From Chloroflexota bacterium (GTDB lineage Bacteria > Chloroflexota > Anaerolineae > Anaerolineales > Villigracilaceae), in contig JACRBJ010000004.1 in the NCBI GenBank assembly GCA_016234555.1, forward strand, positions 22,567 to 86,566: a stretch of DNA of 64,000 nucleotides, written 5' to 3'. Position 1 is the first letter of the stretch. Each line of letters starts with the position of its first letter. Shown here piece after piece: positions 20,413 to 30,081 of this stretch. Position numbers and translations under genes: made by a program. Below the pieces are notes generated by a model. The model made no database searches. It had not been told where the DNA came from and saw nothing but the letters and a program-made list of their open reading frames with translations.

Positions 20413-20976
20413 ATGACATTGAAATTGCCCCACATCTTGTTCGCATCGGCAACTGCTTTGAGTATTATCGTTTTACCAGCATGTAACACAGCAACACCAA
20501 TTCCCATACCATCCTCGCCCAAAAGAATAATTCGCACCCCAACGTATCCATCCGGCAACGTGAGTGATTTTAAATACAAAGAAAGCGACTGCACAGACAC
20601 AACATATGGCATGACGTTGTGCCTTAATGGCAAGGCTTATAAATCTGCCCGTGAATTAGATACGCTTCTGTTGGAATTAGACAGTCAATTTCCAAGCGGG
20701 GCATGGGAAAAAGCACTAAGCAGCATAATACTGCCTCAGGAAGAATGGGAGGACATGAAAAAGCCTTATTGCACGTTTGCATCTCAAGAATCTATCGGTG
20801 GCGCCATGTACAGCAATGAGATTACCAGTTGTATTCTTGAGCAGAACAAAAAGCGCGCCGAGACTCTTATGTGGGCGGTATGCCTCGAAGCCAATTTTTC
20901 AAAATGTCCGTCCAGGAAAGCAGGCAGTGAATTATTTGCTATAACAGCCGCACCAAACACAACTCCCGCTCCATAA
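20413..20976 (+). CDS. Hypothetical lipoprotein
   Basis: Signal/lipobox ALSIIVLPACNTATPIP. Confidence 0.55.
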   Translation: MTLKLPHILFASATALSIIVLPACNTATPIPIPSSPKRIIRTPTYPSGNVSDFKYKESDCTDTTYGMTLCLNGKAYKSARELDTLLLELDSQFPSGAWEKALSSIILPQEEWEDMKKPYCTFASQESIGGAMYSNEITSCILEQNKKRAETLMWAVCLEANFSKCPSRKAGSELFAITAAPNTTPAP

Positions 20977-21017
20977 AACGGAAGGCGGGATTACTTCCAC
21001 GGCGTGGCAACGAGATT

Positions 21018-21058
21018 TCTCAGGTGACAGTCATCTCCGAGATGACTGTCACCTGAGA
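21018..21058. repeat. Perfect 20-bp-arm palindrome (GGTGACAGTCA family, copy 1)
   Basis: tctcaggtgacagtcatctc-c-gagatgactgtcacctgaga. Confidence 0.85.
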
Positions 21059-21118
21059 CTTTCCACGAGGTCAGGGTCGCGGGGTCTCATCGAGCGAAAT
21101 ATCACCAAAGGAAGTCCC

Positions 21119-21943
21119 ATGAACAAAAAGAGAGATATAAAATACCATCTGACGCTTATCACCGCAACGACCACGCTGCTTCTATCGTTGTTCAGTCTCG
21201 CATTTCAAGACATCTATACGGCAAGAATAAATCGGATAACAGAATATGAATTGATGGGGCAGGATGTTGTGACGGCAGCGATTTCCGCCGTTTTTCTCTG
21301 CGTCATCCTGTTCAAGGATTACCAAAGGATAAAAACCAAAATCATCTGGCTTGGTTGTCTTCTGTATTTGTTTTACATCTACGCCTATTTTAGTTTTGGC
21401 GGGGTGTCGAGCGTCTTTTATTTGTTGTATGTTGCAATCACAGGCTTGACGTTATTTCTCTTCCTTTTCATTCTGGTCGACATCATCAAAAACGACCAAC
21501 TCCCCAACGTAGCCGAAAATTATCCCCGAAAAGCAATATCGGTATTCTTCTTTATCAGTATCCTGCTGATAACCGTTATTGAAATTCAGGAACTGGTTTT
21601 GAAAACAATAATCCTAAACGAACAACTGAATCCCTTCCTCGTCTTTTATGTGCTCGATCTGGCGATAATCTTTCCCTCGATTATGATAACCTCGGTTCTA
21701 AACCTGAGGAGAACAGGCTGGGGTTATTTGTTCAGCGGCGTAGCCTTGATAAAAATTGCGACCATTCTGCCCGCGGTGGTTTTCAACGACATTTTTCATC
21801 GGCTGTATACAGGGAGTTTCCTGGACCTGTCTTTCGATATTATCGCATCGATAATCACCCTGATAGCCTCGATTCTTCTAATTATGTACATGAACAGGGT
21901 CGACGATAAAAGCATTGCCACGCATCCACAAAACGAAAGGTAA
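21119..21943 (+). CDS. Hypothetical multi-TM protein
   Basis: Several hydrophobic helices; no recognised family motif. Confidence 0.6.
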   Translation: MNKKRDIKYHLTLITATTTLLLSLFSLAFQDIYTARINRITEYELMGQDVVTAAISAVFLCVILFKDYQRIKTKIIWLGCLLYLFYIYAYFSFGGVSSVFYLLYVAITGLTLFLFLFILVDIIKNDQLPNVAENYPRKAISVFFFISILLITVIEIQELVLKTIILNEQLNPFLVFYVLDLAIIFPSIMITSVLNLRRTGWGYLFSGVALIKIATILPAVVFNDIFHRLYTGSFLDLSFDIIASIITLIASILLIMYMNRVDDKSIATHPQNER

Positions 21944-21953
21944 CAGGCAGATC

Positions 21954-22328
21954 ATGAAATCAACCCCGCAGACTGCCACATCAAATATGAACGAATTCAA
22001 AATGGCAAGCGCATTTCTAATTGTGGGCGGAGTCATTATCCTCGGCCTGTTTGGCTTTTTCGCAATCACCCGGGAAATCATCCCGCAAGATTCTTTGGCG
22101 GTCGGCGGGTACGGACTGGTCGGTGTTTTCGCGATCCTCTCAGGCATCGGCTTGTGGCAGTTGAAACGCTGGGGGATATACTTCTACCTCCTTTTCTTCG
22201 TCCTCAGGAGCATTCTTCGATTTCCCGACATCAAAGGGGACGCATATGAAATTCTCCGTTTTGCGTTCTGGGCTGTGGTCTGGCTTCTTCTTGGCTGGTA
22301 CATGTGGAAAAGGCTCAACGAGACCTGA
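21954..22328 (+). CDS. Hypothetical multi-TM protein
   Basis: Hydrophobic ASAFLIVGGVIILGLFGFFAI, GVFAILSGIGLWQL, ILRFAFWAVVWLLLGWYMW. Confidence 0.55.
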   Translation: MKSTPQTATSNMNEFKMASAFLIVGGVIILGLFGFFAITREIIPQDSLAVGGYGLVGVFAILSGIGLWQLKRWGIYFYLLFFVLRSILRFPDIKGDAYEILRFAFWAVVWLLLGWYMWKRLNET

Positions 22329-22603
22329 CACCTAATTTTTGTTCAAAATACCCTGCAAGTCATTGGGGATTGGCTGGTTGAAAACCTTTTGGTTTAAAAA
22401 ATCCGTGCGCATCCGTGAAATCCGTGGCAAGGTTTTGGGTAAACCCAAGTTGCAAGCAATGAGTTGTAGCCCAATTTGGGCAAAATTTAGGAGTCAGGCC
22501 TGGACGTGATGATAAAAATAAGTACCTTCCTCGTTAATCCAAAAATCATATTTGCTGATAGAATAACGGCGCAGGTATCACACGCAAGGATGCTCACTCG
22601 TTC

Positions 22604-23803
22604 ATGAAATATAATTTCCCCCTTTTCTGGCGTTCGCTCTACCGCTCCTTCTTCGACTCCAAAAACACCACCGCCCGTCTTACAAAAAAACGCATCATCT
22701 TCCTGACGCTCTTCGTCATCGTTTGGATTCCCGGAATGCTCGTCCACTGGTTTTTCTTCTGGCTGGACGACATCCTCTTCCCCGAATATAAAAACCAACC
22801 CATCGAGAAGCCGTTGTTCATCCTCGGCAATCTTCGCAGCGGATCGACCTTTCTCCACCGCCTGCTCTCACGTGATTCAACGACCTTCACCAGCCTGACC
22901 ACGTGGGATATCTACCTGACTCCCTCGGTCACGCAGAAGAAGATCACGCAGTTCGTGGCGCAGCTCGACAACAAATATTTCGGCAGGGCGCTTCATCGCC
23001 TGCTCTACAAATTCGACGCCGCCACCCTCGGCAAGATCAAGATACACCCCATCTCCTTCTTCCAGCCCGAAGAGGACGAGAACATCCACCTGCTGATCTG
23101 GGACGGTTACTTCGTCACCTTCCTCTTCCCCTTCATGGACGAGATGCCGAACTACCAGCATTTCGACGAGGCGCTCAGCCCCGAACACAAGCGCCGCATC
23201 ATGACCTTTTACAAGTCCATGCTCCAGCGGCACATGTACGCCACAGGGAAAAAATATTTTGTGGCGAAGAACCCCGCGTTCAGCGCGAAGATCGAAACGC
23301 TGCGGGAATTCTTCCCCGACGCCCGCATCATCTACCTCGCCCGCAACCCGCTCGACATGCTGCCCTCCACCGTTTCGTGGATCAACTACGCGCGGCGGCA
23401 ATTCACCGAACCTGAACCTGGATACCATTACATCGAGGAAATTTTGGATTTGACCCAACACTGGTATCGTCACCCGCTCAACTATCTGGATGCCAACCCC
23501 TCGCCCCGACATCTGATCCTGAAATACGACGACCTGATCCAACGCCCTGAGTCGGTCATCCGCGCGTTCTACGAGCAGTTCGGCTATCCCGACAAACCCG
23601 GTCTGCCCATCATCATCGACCAGGCGGTCAAGGAGACGCTCACCTTCACCAGCGACCACAACTACTCCTACGAGAAGATGGGATTCTCCCGCGAACAGAT
23701 CGTCCAAATGTACGCCGACATCTTCCAGCGTTTCGACTTCGAAACCCGTGAGCCGTTCGTTGAAAGAGAAAAAGTGGAAGTGGAGAGGGTGAAAAGGCAA
23801 TAA
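22604..23803 (+). CDS. Sulfotransferase family protein
   Basis: LFILGNLRSGSTFLHRLLSRD (5'-PSB loop-like) and DARIIYLARNPLDMLPSTVSW (3'-PB-like). Confidence 0.82.
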   Translation: MKYNFPLFWRSLYRSFFDSKNTTARLTKKRIIFLTLFVIVWIPGMLVHWFFFWLDDILFPEYKNQPIEKPLFILGNLRSGSTFLHRLLSRDSTTFTSLTTWDIYLTPSVTQKKITQFVAQLDNKYFGRALHRLLYKFDAATLGKIKIHPISFFQPEEDENIHLLIWDGYFVTFLFPFMDEMPNYQHFDEALSPEHKRRIMTFYKSMLQRHMYATGKKYFVAKNPAFSAKIETLREFFPDARIIYLARNPLDMLPSTVSWINYARRQFTEPEPGYHYIEEILDLTQHWYRHPLNYLDANPSPRHLILKYDDLIQRPESVIRAFYEQFGYPDKPGLPIIIDQAVKETLTFTSDHNYSYEKMGFSREQIVQMYADIFQRFDFETREPFVEREKVEVERVKRQ

Positions 23804-23807
23804 ACCC

Positions 23808-23845
23808 AAGTGACAGTCACCTGCGAGGTGACTGTCACTTTTTAT
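23808..23845 (+). terminator. Palindrome (GGTGACAGTCA family, copy 2), probable terminator of the sulfotransferase gene
   Basis: aagtgacagtcacct-gcg-aggtgactgtcactt then ttta. Confidence 0.7.
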
Positions 23846-25242
23846 GGAAAATACTGCTTCAACATCTCCCCCGCTATTTGACCATACATGCCGTTCGGGT
23901 CTGCGGTTTGGACCTGGATTAACGTTTCATAGGCGGCGGCGCGATTCCCCTGCGTGAGGTAGGTCATAGCCAGATGAATCTGCGCGGACAAGTGGTACGG
24001 GAAGCGTTTGGACACGTCCACTAGGGTTTGCTCGGCGTTGGCGTAACGCCCCGAAGCAAGATAGGACCAGCCCAACGCATCCAGCGCGGACGGGTCATCG
24101 GGGGAAATCTCCACGGCTTTTTGGGCGGCAGGCAGACCAATCTCATCCAGGTACACATTGTTCGCGGCGCAAAAGACAGCCAGCAAAGCCCAGTAGGTGG
24201 ATTCGTTCGGCGCGAGTTCCGTTGCGCGTTTATAGGACTCCAGCGCGGAAGTCAAGTCGCCTCGTTTGACGTACGCCTCCCCCAGCCCCGCCTGCCATGC
24301 GGGATTATCCGGCTCGGAACCGGCGGCGAGCAGGTACTCAGCCAGCATCTGCGGATATTTTCCCTGCCGGTTCCAATACAAGGCGCGCAAGCCACGCACG
24401 ACGACGGAAGTATGGTCGAGCCGAACAGCTTTGTCCAGTTCGGCCAGCCCGTCTCCGCCCACGTGCTGTTTCGCTTCTCCGAGCCATGCCCAGGCTTCGG
24501 CATTTTCCCCGTCGAGAGAAATAGCTTTCTCGAATGCCGCAATGGACAAATCCCATTCCTGCACCAGCCCGAGGGCGCGACCATTTGTCACCATCTGCTG
24601 CGAGGCGTCAGGCTGGGTGGCGGACAAGTTCAAGGCGGAGCGCAAGGTCTGGACAGCGGGATCAAATTGCGGGTCGAGAGAGGAAGCAAACATCAAATGT
24701 GTGAGCGCCTGTTCGGGTTCCAACACGGTCGATAGTAGTCCAAGTCGATAGTAACTGTAAACATCCCCCTCCCCTGTCTCCAATTGAAGTTGTTTATCCA
24801 ACGCATCCTTTTCGGCCGCCCAATCCTTCCGCTGACGGTAAATCAGCCCAAGCACTTTATAGGTAAATGGCATGGGGCGAATCCGCAGGCTTTCTTCGAG
24901 TGCGACGGCGGAGGCGGAAAAATCGCCAAGCATGAAGCGGGAATATCCAAGAAACATCCACCCCTCCGCGGAAAGCGCCGGCGTCCGTTCGAGAAGGTCG
25001 ATGGCTTTTTGGGTGTCACCGCTTTTGACAGCGGCAATGCCACCCTGTTCCCACAAGTCATCGCGCCAAAACAGGAGCTGCGCGGCTCTTTCATAAGATT
25101 CGACAGAGGCTGCGTAATTCTGCGCAGCAAAACTGGCTTCTGCGCGGTTCAGCGCCGTATACCCAACCAACATTGCGGGAACAAGAAAAGCCGCGGACAA
25201 GGCGAGGAGCACAAGCGGGACGGTGATTCTTTTATTGGTCAT
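23842..25242 (-). CDS. TPR-repeat protein
   Basis: Repeated TPR units (AEAWAWLGEAKQHVGGDGLAELDKAVRLDH; PAWQAGLGEAYVKRGDLTSALESYKRATELAP); N-terminal TM. Confidence 0.82.
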   Translation of the reverse strand: MTNKRITVPLVLLALSAAFLVPAMLVGYTALNRAEASFAAQNYAASVESYERAAQLLFWRDDLWEQGGIAAVKSGDTQKAIDLLERTPALSAEGWMFLGYSRFMLGDFSASAVALEESLRIRPMPFTYKVLGLIYRQRKDWAAEKDALDKQLQLETGEGDVYSYYRLGLLSTVLEPEQALTHLMFASSLDPQFDPAVQTLRSALNLSATQPDASQQMVTNGRALGLVQEWDLSIAAFEKAISLDGENAEAWAWLGEAKQHVGGDGLAELDKAVRLDHTSVVVRGLRALYWNRQGKYPQMLAEYLLAAGSEPDNPAWQAGLGEAYVKRGDLTSALESYKRATELAPNESTYWALLAVFCAANNVYLDEIGLPAAQKAVEISPDDPSALDALGWSYLASGRYANAEQTLVDVSKRFPYHLSAQIHLAMTYLTQGNRAAAYETLIQVQTADPNGMYGQIAGEMLKQYFP

Positions 25243-25299
25243 TGTAATGGTAATTATACGTGAGTTACGCCATATTTTTTTTGAACTGGAAGTATAATA

Positions 25300-27654
25300 A
25301 TGCCGATGAGCGCATTCACCAGCCTAATCTTCACTCAGTTAACCATCCCGCCGGGAAACCTAATCTACTACACGGTCATGGCATTTGCCGTTGCAAGCGC
25401 GCTCCAGTCGGCTTTCAACCACTGGCGCGTGAGCGAATTTCCCCAGGCGCGGAGGGCATTTGTGGGGCTTGGCATCCTGCTTGCGGCGCAGGTGGGCATG
25501 CACGTGATCGCCGGTCTCGGCTGGCAGAAACTGGTCGAGCCCACGGCTGTTATGCCGCCGCTCGACCGCGCCTACATCCTCTTTGGAATCATCTGGATCA
25601 CATGGCTGTATGCCTTCCCCGAACCCAACCGAACGGCGGATGTGGCGGCAGGCGGATTAAGCTTCCTGGTCATTATTCTGTTCGGGCTAAGCCTGTTCAC
25701 CTGGCAGCCCCAAATCGGGTTCGTCAGCTACAACCAGACGAACGATGACTGGGTCTGGCAGATCGGCTCGATGCTCACCGCGCTGACGGGGATCATCATC
25801 CTGTTCGTCCGCAAGCCCGACGGCATGTGGAATGGTATCATCATACTCGCGCTTGGATTTGCCGGTCACGCGGGGCATTTGCTCTTCCCGGTGGACGGAT
25901 ATTACTCTGGCATTGTACGGCTTGGGTATATGGTGGCATATCCGATCCTGCTTACCCTGCCGCAGAGATTTGCAATCCCCGCGTCGACACCCAAGGTGGT
26001 TGTCACCCCGCCCGCGCACCCATCCGCAAAAAGGGCGGATGCGAACGTGGGAATGCCCGAACGCAGGCGATACAGCACCGACCCGAAGACCTTCCATGCC
26101 ATGCTGGCTCTCGCGGCGGAGACAAACCCCAAAAAAGTGAGCCAGGCGATCACCCGCGCCATCGCGCAAACCATGCTCTCCGACCTGTGCTTCATGATCC
26201 AACTGTCGGATAACAAAAACCAGCTGCAGATCGCCGGCGGATATGACCTGATACGCGAGGACCTCCTCGATGGAGGCTCGCTGAACAAGAGCGCAATTCC
26301 GATGCTGGCAAATTCGCTCCAGCGCGGACGTCCCCTGCGGATGCCTGCCAGCAGCACCTCTGCCGACGTGAAAGGCTTGGGCGACATCCTCGGGCTGACC
26401 AACCCGGGTCACCTGTTGTGCGTGCCGATCCTGACGCCGGAGAAGGAACCCCTCGGCGGCGTGCTTTTGCTCTCGCCGTATTCAGACCGCACATGGACAG
26501 CGGAAGACCAGGCTTATCTCTCGAATATTGCGGCTGCACTGGTACCGATCATCAAGCGGAGCCAGACCTCGAATCAACTCGAGGCGCAAAGCGAACAGAC
26601 ACGCGCGAAAATAACCGACCTGGAATTTCACATCGCCGAGCTTACCCGTCAACTGGAAGCTGCCCGCGAGGAAGGTGCAAAAGGCGGCGGCGTCGAAATG
26701 GCGTCCCTGCTTGCGGCGCAGGAGGAATCACAGCGCATCATCGAACAGCTTCAGGTCGAAAACGCTGAACTGCGCACGGGCAGGAACATTCAATCTACAG
26801 CCTCCACCACACAGATGGAAGTGGAATTGAAGGCAAGTTTACAGGAACTGGCTCGTTTGCAGAATCAGCTCGCCGACGCGAACATGAAAGTGCATGAACT
26901 GGAAAAAGGTCATGTGGTCGCAAAAAGCACCGAGCAGGCGGAAGTGGTGGCCTCCATCGCGCAGGAACTGCGACAGCCACTCTCGTCCATTGTCGGCTAC
27001 ACCGACCTGCTGCTTGGGGAATCCGTCGGCATCCTCGGCACGTTGCAGCGCAAGTTCGTGGAGCGGATCAAAGCCTCGACGGAGCGCATCAACAGCCTGA
27101 CCGACGACATGATCCAAATTACCACCCTGGAAACCGAATTGAACGACCTCAAATTCGAGGCGGTGGACCTGAACGTGGTCATCGACAACGCCATGTCCTA
27201 CACCAGCGCCCAGGTACGCGAGAAGAACATCTCGATGCACCTCGACCTGCCCAAGAAACTGGCTCCCGTCCAGGCTGACCGCGAGGCGCTGCAACAGATC
27301 CTGATTCACCTGCTACAAAATGCGGGGGCGGCGACGCCCTTCGAAGGCACGATCAGGCTCAACGTCCAGACCAGGAATGAAGAGGATAGGGAGTTCATCC
27401 TCATCCAGGTCACGGACACCGGCGGCGGCATACCATCGAACGACCTACCCCGCGTTTTCACCCGGCTCTACCGCGCCGACAACGTCCTCATTCAGGGCGT
27501 CGGCGATACGGGGGTGGGGCTTTCCATCGCAAAGTCCCTCACCGAAGCGCATCATGGGCGCATTTGGGTCGAAAGCGAGCAGGGGGTCGGCTCCAAGTTT
27601 AGCGTGTTGCTGCCCATCACCGGCGGCGTTGAAAAGAACAGGGGAAGGAAATAA
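25300..27654 (+). CDS. Membrane sensor histidine kinase with GAF-like and coiled-coil regions
   Basis: N-terminal TMs; HisKA-like region AQELRQPLSSIVGYTDLLLGESVG (Arg at the usual His-Glu position); HATPase LIHLLQNAGAATP, ILIQVTDTGGGIPSNDLPRVFTRLYR, GVGLSIAKSLTEAHHGRIWVES. Confidence 0.85.
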   Translation: MPMSAFTSLIFTQLTIPPGNLIYYTVMAFAVASALQSAFNHWRVSEFPQARRAFVGLGILLAAQVGMHVIAGLGWQKLVEPTAVMPPLDRAYILFGIIWITWLYAFPEPNRTADVAAGGLSFLVIILFGLSLFTWQPQIGFVSYNQTNDDWVWQIGSMLTALTGIIILFVRKPDGMWNGIIILALGFAGHAGHLLFPVDGYYSGIVRLGYMVAYPILLTLPQRFAIPASTPKVVVTPPAHPSAKRADANVGMPERRRYSTDPKTFHAMLALAAETNPKKVSQAITRAIAQTMLSDLCFMIQLSDNKNQLQIAGGYDLIREDLLDGGSLNKSAIPMLANSLQRGRPLRMPASSTSADVKGLGDILGLTNPGHLLCVPILTPEKEPLGGVLLLSPYSDRTWTAEDQAYLSNIAAALVPIIKRSQTSNQLEAQSEQTRAKITDLEFHIAELTRQLEAAREEGAKGGGVEMASLLAAQEESQRIIEQLQVENAELRTGRNIQSTASTTQMEVELKASLQELARLQNQLADANMKVHELEKGHVVAKSTEQAEVVASIAQELRQPLSSIVGYTDLLLGESVGILGTLQRKFVERIKASTERINSLTDDMIQITTLETELNDLKFEAVDLNVVIDNAMSYTSAQVREKNISMHLDLPKKLAPVQADREALQQILIHLLQNAGAATPFEGTIRLNVQTRNEEDREFILIQVTDTGGGIPSNDLPRVFTRLYRADNVLIQGVGDTGVGLSIAKSLTEAHHGRIWVESEQGVGSKFSVLLPITGGVEKNRGRK

Positions 27655-28475
27655 TGCGAAGTTTGCGCGGCTTGGGCAACGCGCTGGCGGTGGCTGTGAT
27701 CTCGATTGGGCTGATGCTCGGCGCGCTGTCCATCTCGCTGGTGGAATTTGTGCAGCAGGAGACGCCGCCCACAGCTGGGAACTCGATCCCGTCGCCGCTC
27801 CCGCTGACAGTTACCAACACCCTGCCTCCAACGTTGACACCAACCATCGGGCTTGAGTCGCCAACCCCCAGCATCACCCCCACACCCACCATCACATTCA
27901 CACCGCCCGCCTCCTGTCCGCCCCCGTTTGGCTGGGGACAAATTTTCATCCAAGCGGGTGAGACCCTTGATGGCATTGCCATCCGTTATCGCACCAGCAG
28001 GGACGAACTGCGCCGCGCCAACTGCCTGTTGACCGACGCCCTGGTGGCTGGGACGGTTTTGTACGTTCCACCTGTGGCGCCCAACACGCCGGTGGCATGT
28101 AATCCCGGCGCTGTCGGTTGGTCAAGGACTTACACGGTCAGACCCGGCGATACGATCTACTCCATTGCAACCAATCATTACACAACCGCCACGCTGTTGA
28201 AGAATGTGAACTGTCACGCCAGCGACCTGATCTATACGGGAGAAATCCTCTGGGTGCCGAACGTTGCCACCCGCACACCGTATCCCACACCCATGCCCGG
28301 CAGCACGGTCACGCCCTATCCCACCGACCCGTTAACCGAGACCGCCCTGCCGTTCACCATCACAGTCCTGCCCTTCACCGCCACCTTCGAGCCAACCAGC
28401 ACGCCTGTGCCCCCCACACCAACAGCCATCCCCACGTACACGGCAAGCCCAACCCCATTCCCCACACCGCAATGA
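27654..28475 (+). CDS. Membrane-anchored protein with two LysM domains
   Basis: IQAGETLDGIAIRYRTSRDELRRANCL...VLYVPP and YTVRPGDTIYSIATNHYTTATLLKNVNC...ILWVPN; start overlaps the upstream kinase stop. Confidence 0.8.
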   Translation: MRSLRGLGNALAVAVISIGLMLGALSISLVEFVQQETPPTAGNSIPSPLPLTVTNTLPPTLTPTIGLESPTPSITPTPTITFTPPASCPPPFGWGQIFIQAGETLDGIAIRYRTSRDELRRANCLLTDALVAGTVLYVPPVAPNTPVACNPGAVGWSRTYTVRPGDTIYSIATNHYTTATLLKNVNCHASDLIYTGEILWVPNVATRTPYPTPMPGSTVTPYPTDPLTETALPFTITVLPFTATFEPTSTPVPPTPTAIPTYTASPTPFPTPQ

Positions 28476-28494
28476 CGTAAGTTAAAATCAACAG

Positions 28495-28546
28495 GACCCT
28501 AAAGGTTATAAATCAGGTATAACTGAGGCAGAAAACCTTTAGGGTC
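28495..28546. repeat. Palindrome family GACCCTAAAGGTT/AACCTTTAGGGTC (copy 1)
   Basis: 13-bp arms gaccctaaaggtt (28495-28507) and aacctttagggtc (28534-28546). Confidence 0.75.
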
Positions 28547-28557
28547 TTTGCTTTGAA

Positions 28558-30066
28558 ATGAAAACATTCCATCCCTACACCATCTCATTCCTTGTTTTCG
28601 TCTCCGCAGTCATTTTTTATGGTTGCAGCACCGTGTCGCAGGAGGCGGTTCCCCCGCCGCCGTTCATCCTCATCACATCCGCCCCAAACCCATCCCCGAC
28701 ACCCACACCGTTTCAACCGTCCCAATACACACCGACAGAGCCTTCGCTGTTGTCGTACAGCCTGAACACGCCCACACCCCAAATCCTCCCCACTGAAACG
28801 CCATCCCCCACGCCACTCCCACCAATCGATCCAACCGCCACAGCGGACATCAACCAGTTATTCCCGACGGTTGCCGCGCCACCCGTGGCGGAATCCGTCG
28901 CGGTTGCGCCAACCGCCCTTCCGCCGCTCACCGATAACGAAACCATCAACTTCCTGCTCATCGGCTCGGACAAACGCCCCGGCTCGTCGTATCGTACCGA
29001 CACGCTGGTCATCGCCATCGTTTGGCTCAAGGAAGGGCAGGTCTCGCTCATTTCCATCCCCCGCGACCTGTGGATTTACATCCCCACCGTTGGGATGCAG
29101 CGCATCAACACCGCCTACCAGAGCGGAGAGATCACCGGCTACACGGGCGGCGGACCGGGCTTGCTGAAGGACACCATCGCCTACAATCTCGGCATCCGCA
29201 TCGACCACACTGCCATGGTCGAGTTCGACGGCTTCCGCCGCATCGTGGATACCCTCGGCGGCGTGGAAGTGCCCGTGGCGTGTGCCTACACAGACTGGCG
29301 TTTGATCGATCCCTCGTACGACCCATACAACGAGAACAACTGGTGGCTGTACACCGTCGGACCGGGACAGGTTCACATGGACGGCGACCTGGCGCTCTGG
29401 TACGCGCGTTCGCGCTCCAAGTCCAACGATTTCGACCGCGGACGCCGCCAGCAGGAAACCCTGCGCGCCATTTTCGCCAAAGCCCTGCAAACCGACACGT
29501 TCAGCAAAATTCCGCAGCTTTACAACGATTTTTCCAGCACGGTCATCACGGACGCGGGGCTTGGCGACCTGTTGTTGATGGCTCCCTATGCAGTCAATTT
29601 CACCAACGCCAATATTCGCGGCTACTACATCCGCCCGCCCTACGTCAGCTCGTGGATGACTCCCGGCGGCGCGGCGGTGCTGCTGCCCAACGAAGCGGAA
29701 CTGGGACAAATGCTGGTCGAAGCCACCACGCTCTCGACCTCGGCAGTGGAGCGCCAGACCATTAACGTGGACGTGCAAAACGGCACCAGCATCGACTCGC
29801 TGGATGCGCTCGCCGCTTCGCGCCTCAACTATGCGGGATACCAGACGATACTTTCGAATTCCGACCGCCGCGATTATGCCTCATCCATGATCATCGACTT
29901 CACCCCCGGCCAGGACCCAAACCAGCGGCAGACCATCATCTCCGCCCTCAACCTGTATTCCGCAAATGTCATTTCCATGCCCGGCGCCAGCGACCAGGTC
30001 CAATACCGCGTCGTCCTCGGCTACGACTACGACCCGTGCTTCCAGCCGCAGGATTTGTCACATTAG
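28558..30066 (+). CDS. LCP family protein with Pro/Thr-rich linker
   Basis: FLLIGSDKRPGSSYRTDTLVIAIVWLKEGQVSLISIPRDLWIYIPTVGMQRINTAY; WYARSRSKSNDFDRGRRQQETL. Confidence 0.9.
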   Translation: MKTFHPYTISFLVFVSAVIFYGCSTVSQEAVPPPPFILITSAPNPSPTPTPFQPSQYTPTEPSLLSYSLNTPTPQILPTETPSPTPLPPIDPTATADINQLFPTVAAPPVAESVAVAPTALPPLTDNETINFLLIGSDKRPGSSYRTDTLVIAIVWLKEGQVSLISIPRDLWIYIPTVGMQRINTAYQSGEITGYTGGGPGLLKDTIAYNLGIRIDHTAMVEFDGFRRIVDTLGGVEVPVACAYTDWRLIDPSYDPYNENNWWLYTVGPGQVHMDGDLALWYARSRSKSNDFDRGRRQQETLRAIFAKALQTDTFSKIPQLYNDFSSTVITDAGLGDLLLMAPYAVNFTNANIRGYYIRPPYVSSWMTPGGAAVLLPNEAELGQMLVEATTLSTSAVERQTINVDVQNGTSIDSLDALAASRLNYAGYQTILSNSDRRDYASSMIIDFTPGQDPNQRQTIISALNLYSANVISMPGASDQVQYRVVLGYDYDPCFQPQDLSH

Positions 30067-30081
30067 TAATTGCTACCCGCC

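Noticed and set aside
22877-23809. 310-aa minus-strand ORF opposite the sulfotransferase gene
   Set aside because: Shadow ORF overlapping a gene with clear sulfotransferase motifs.
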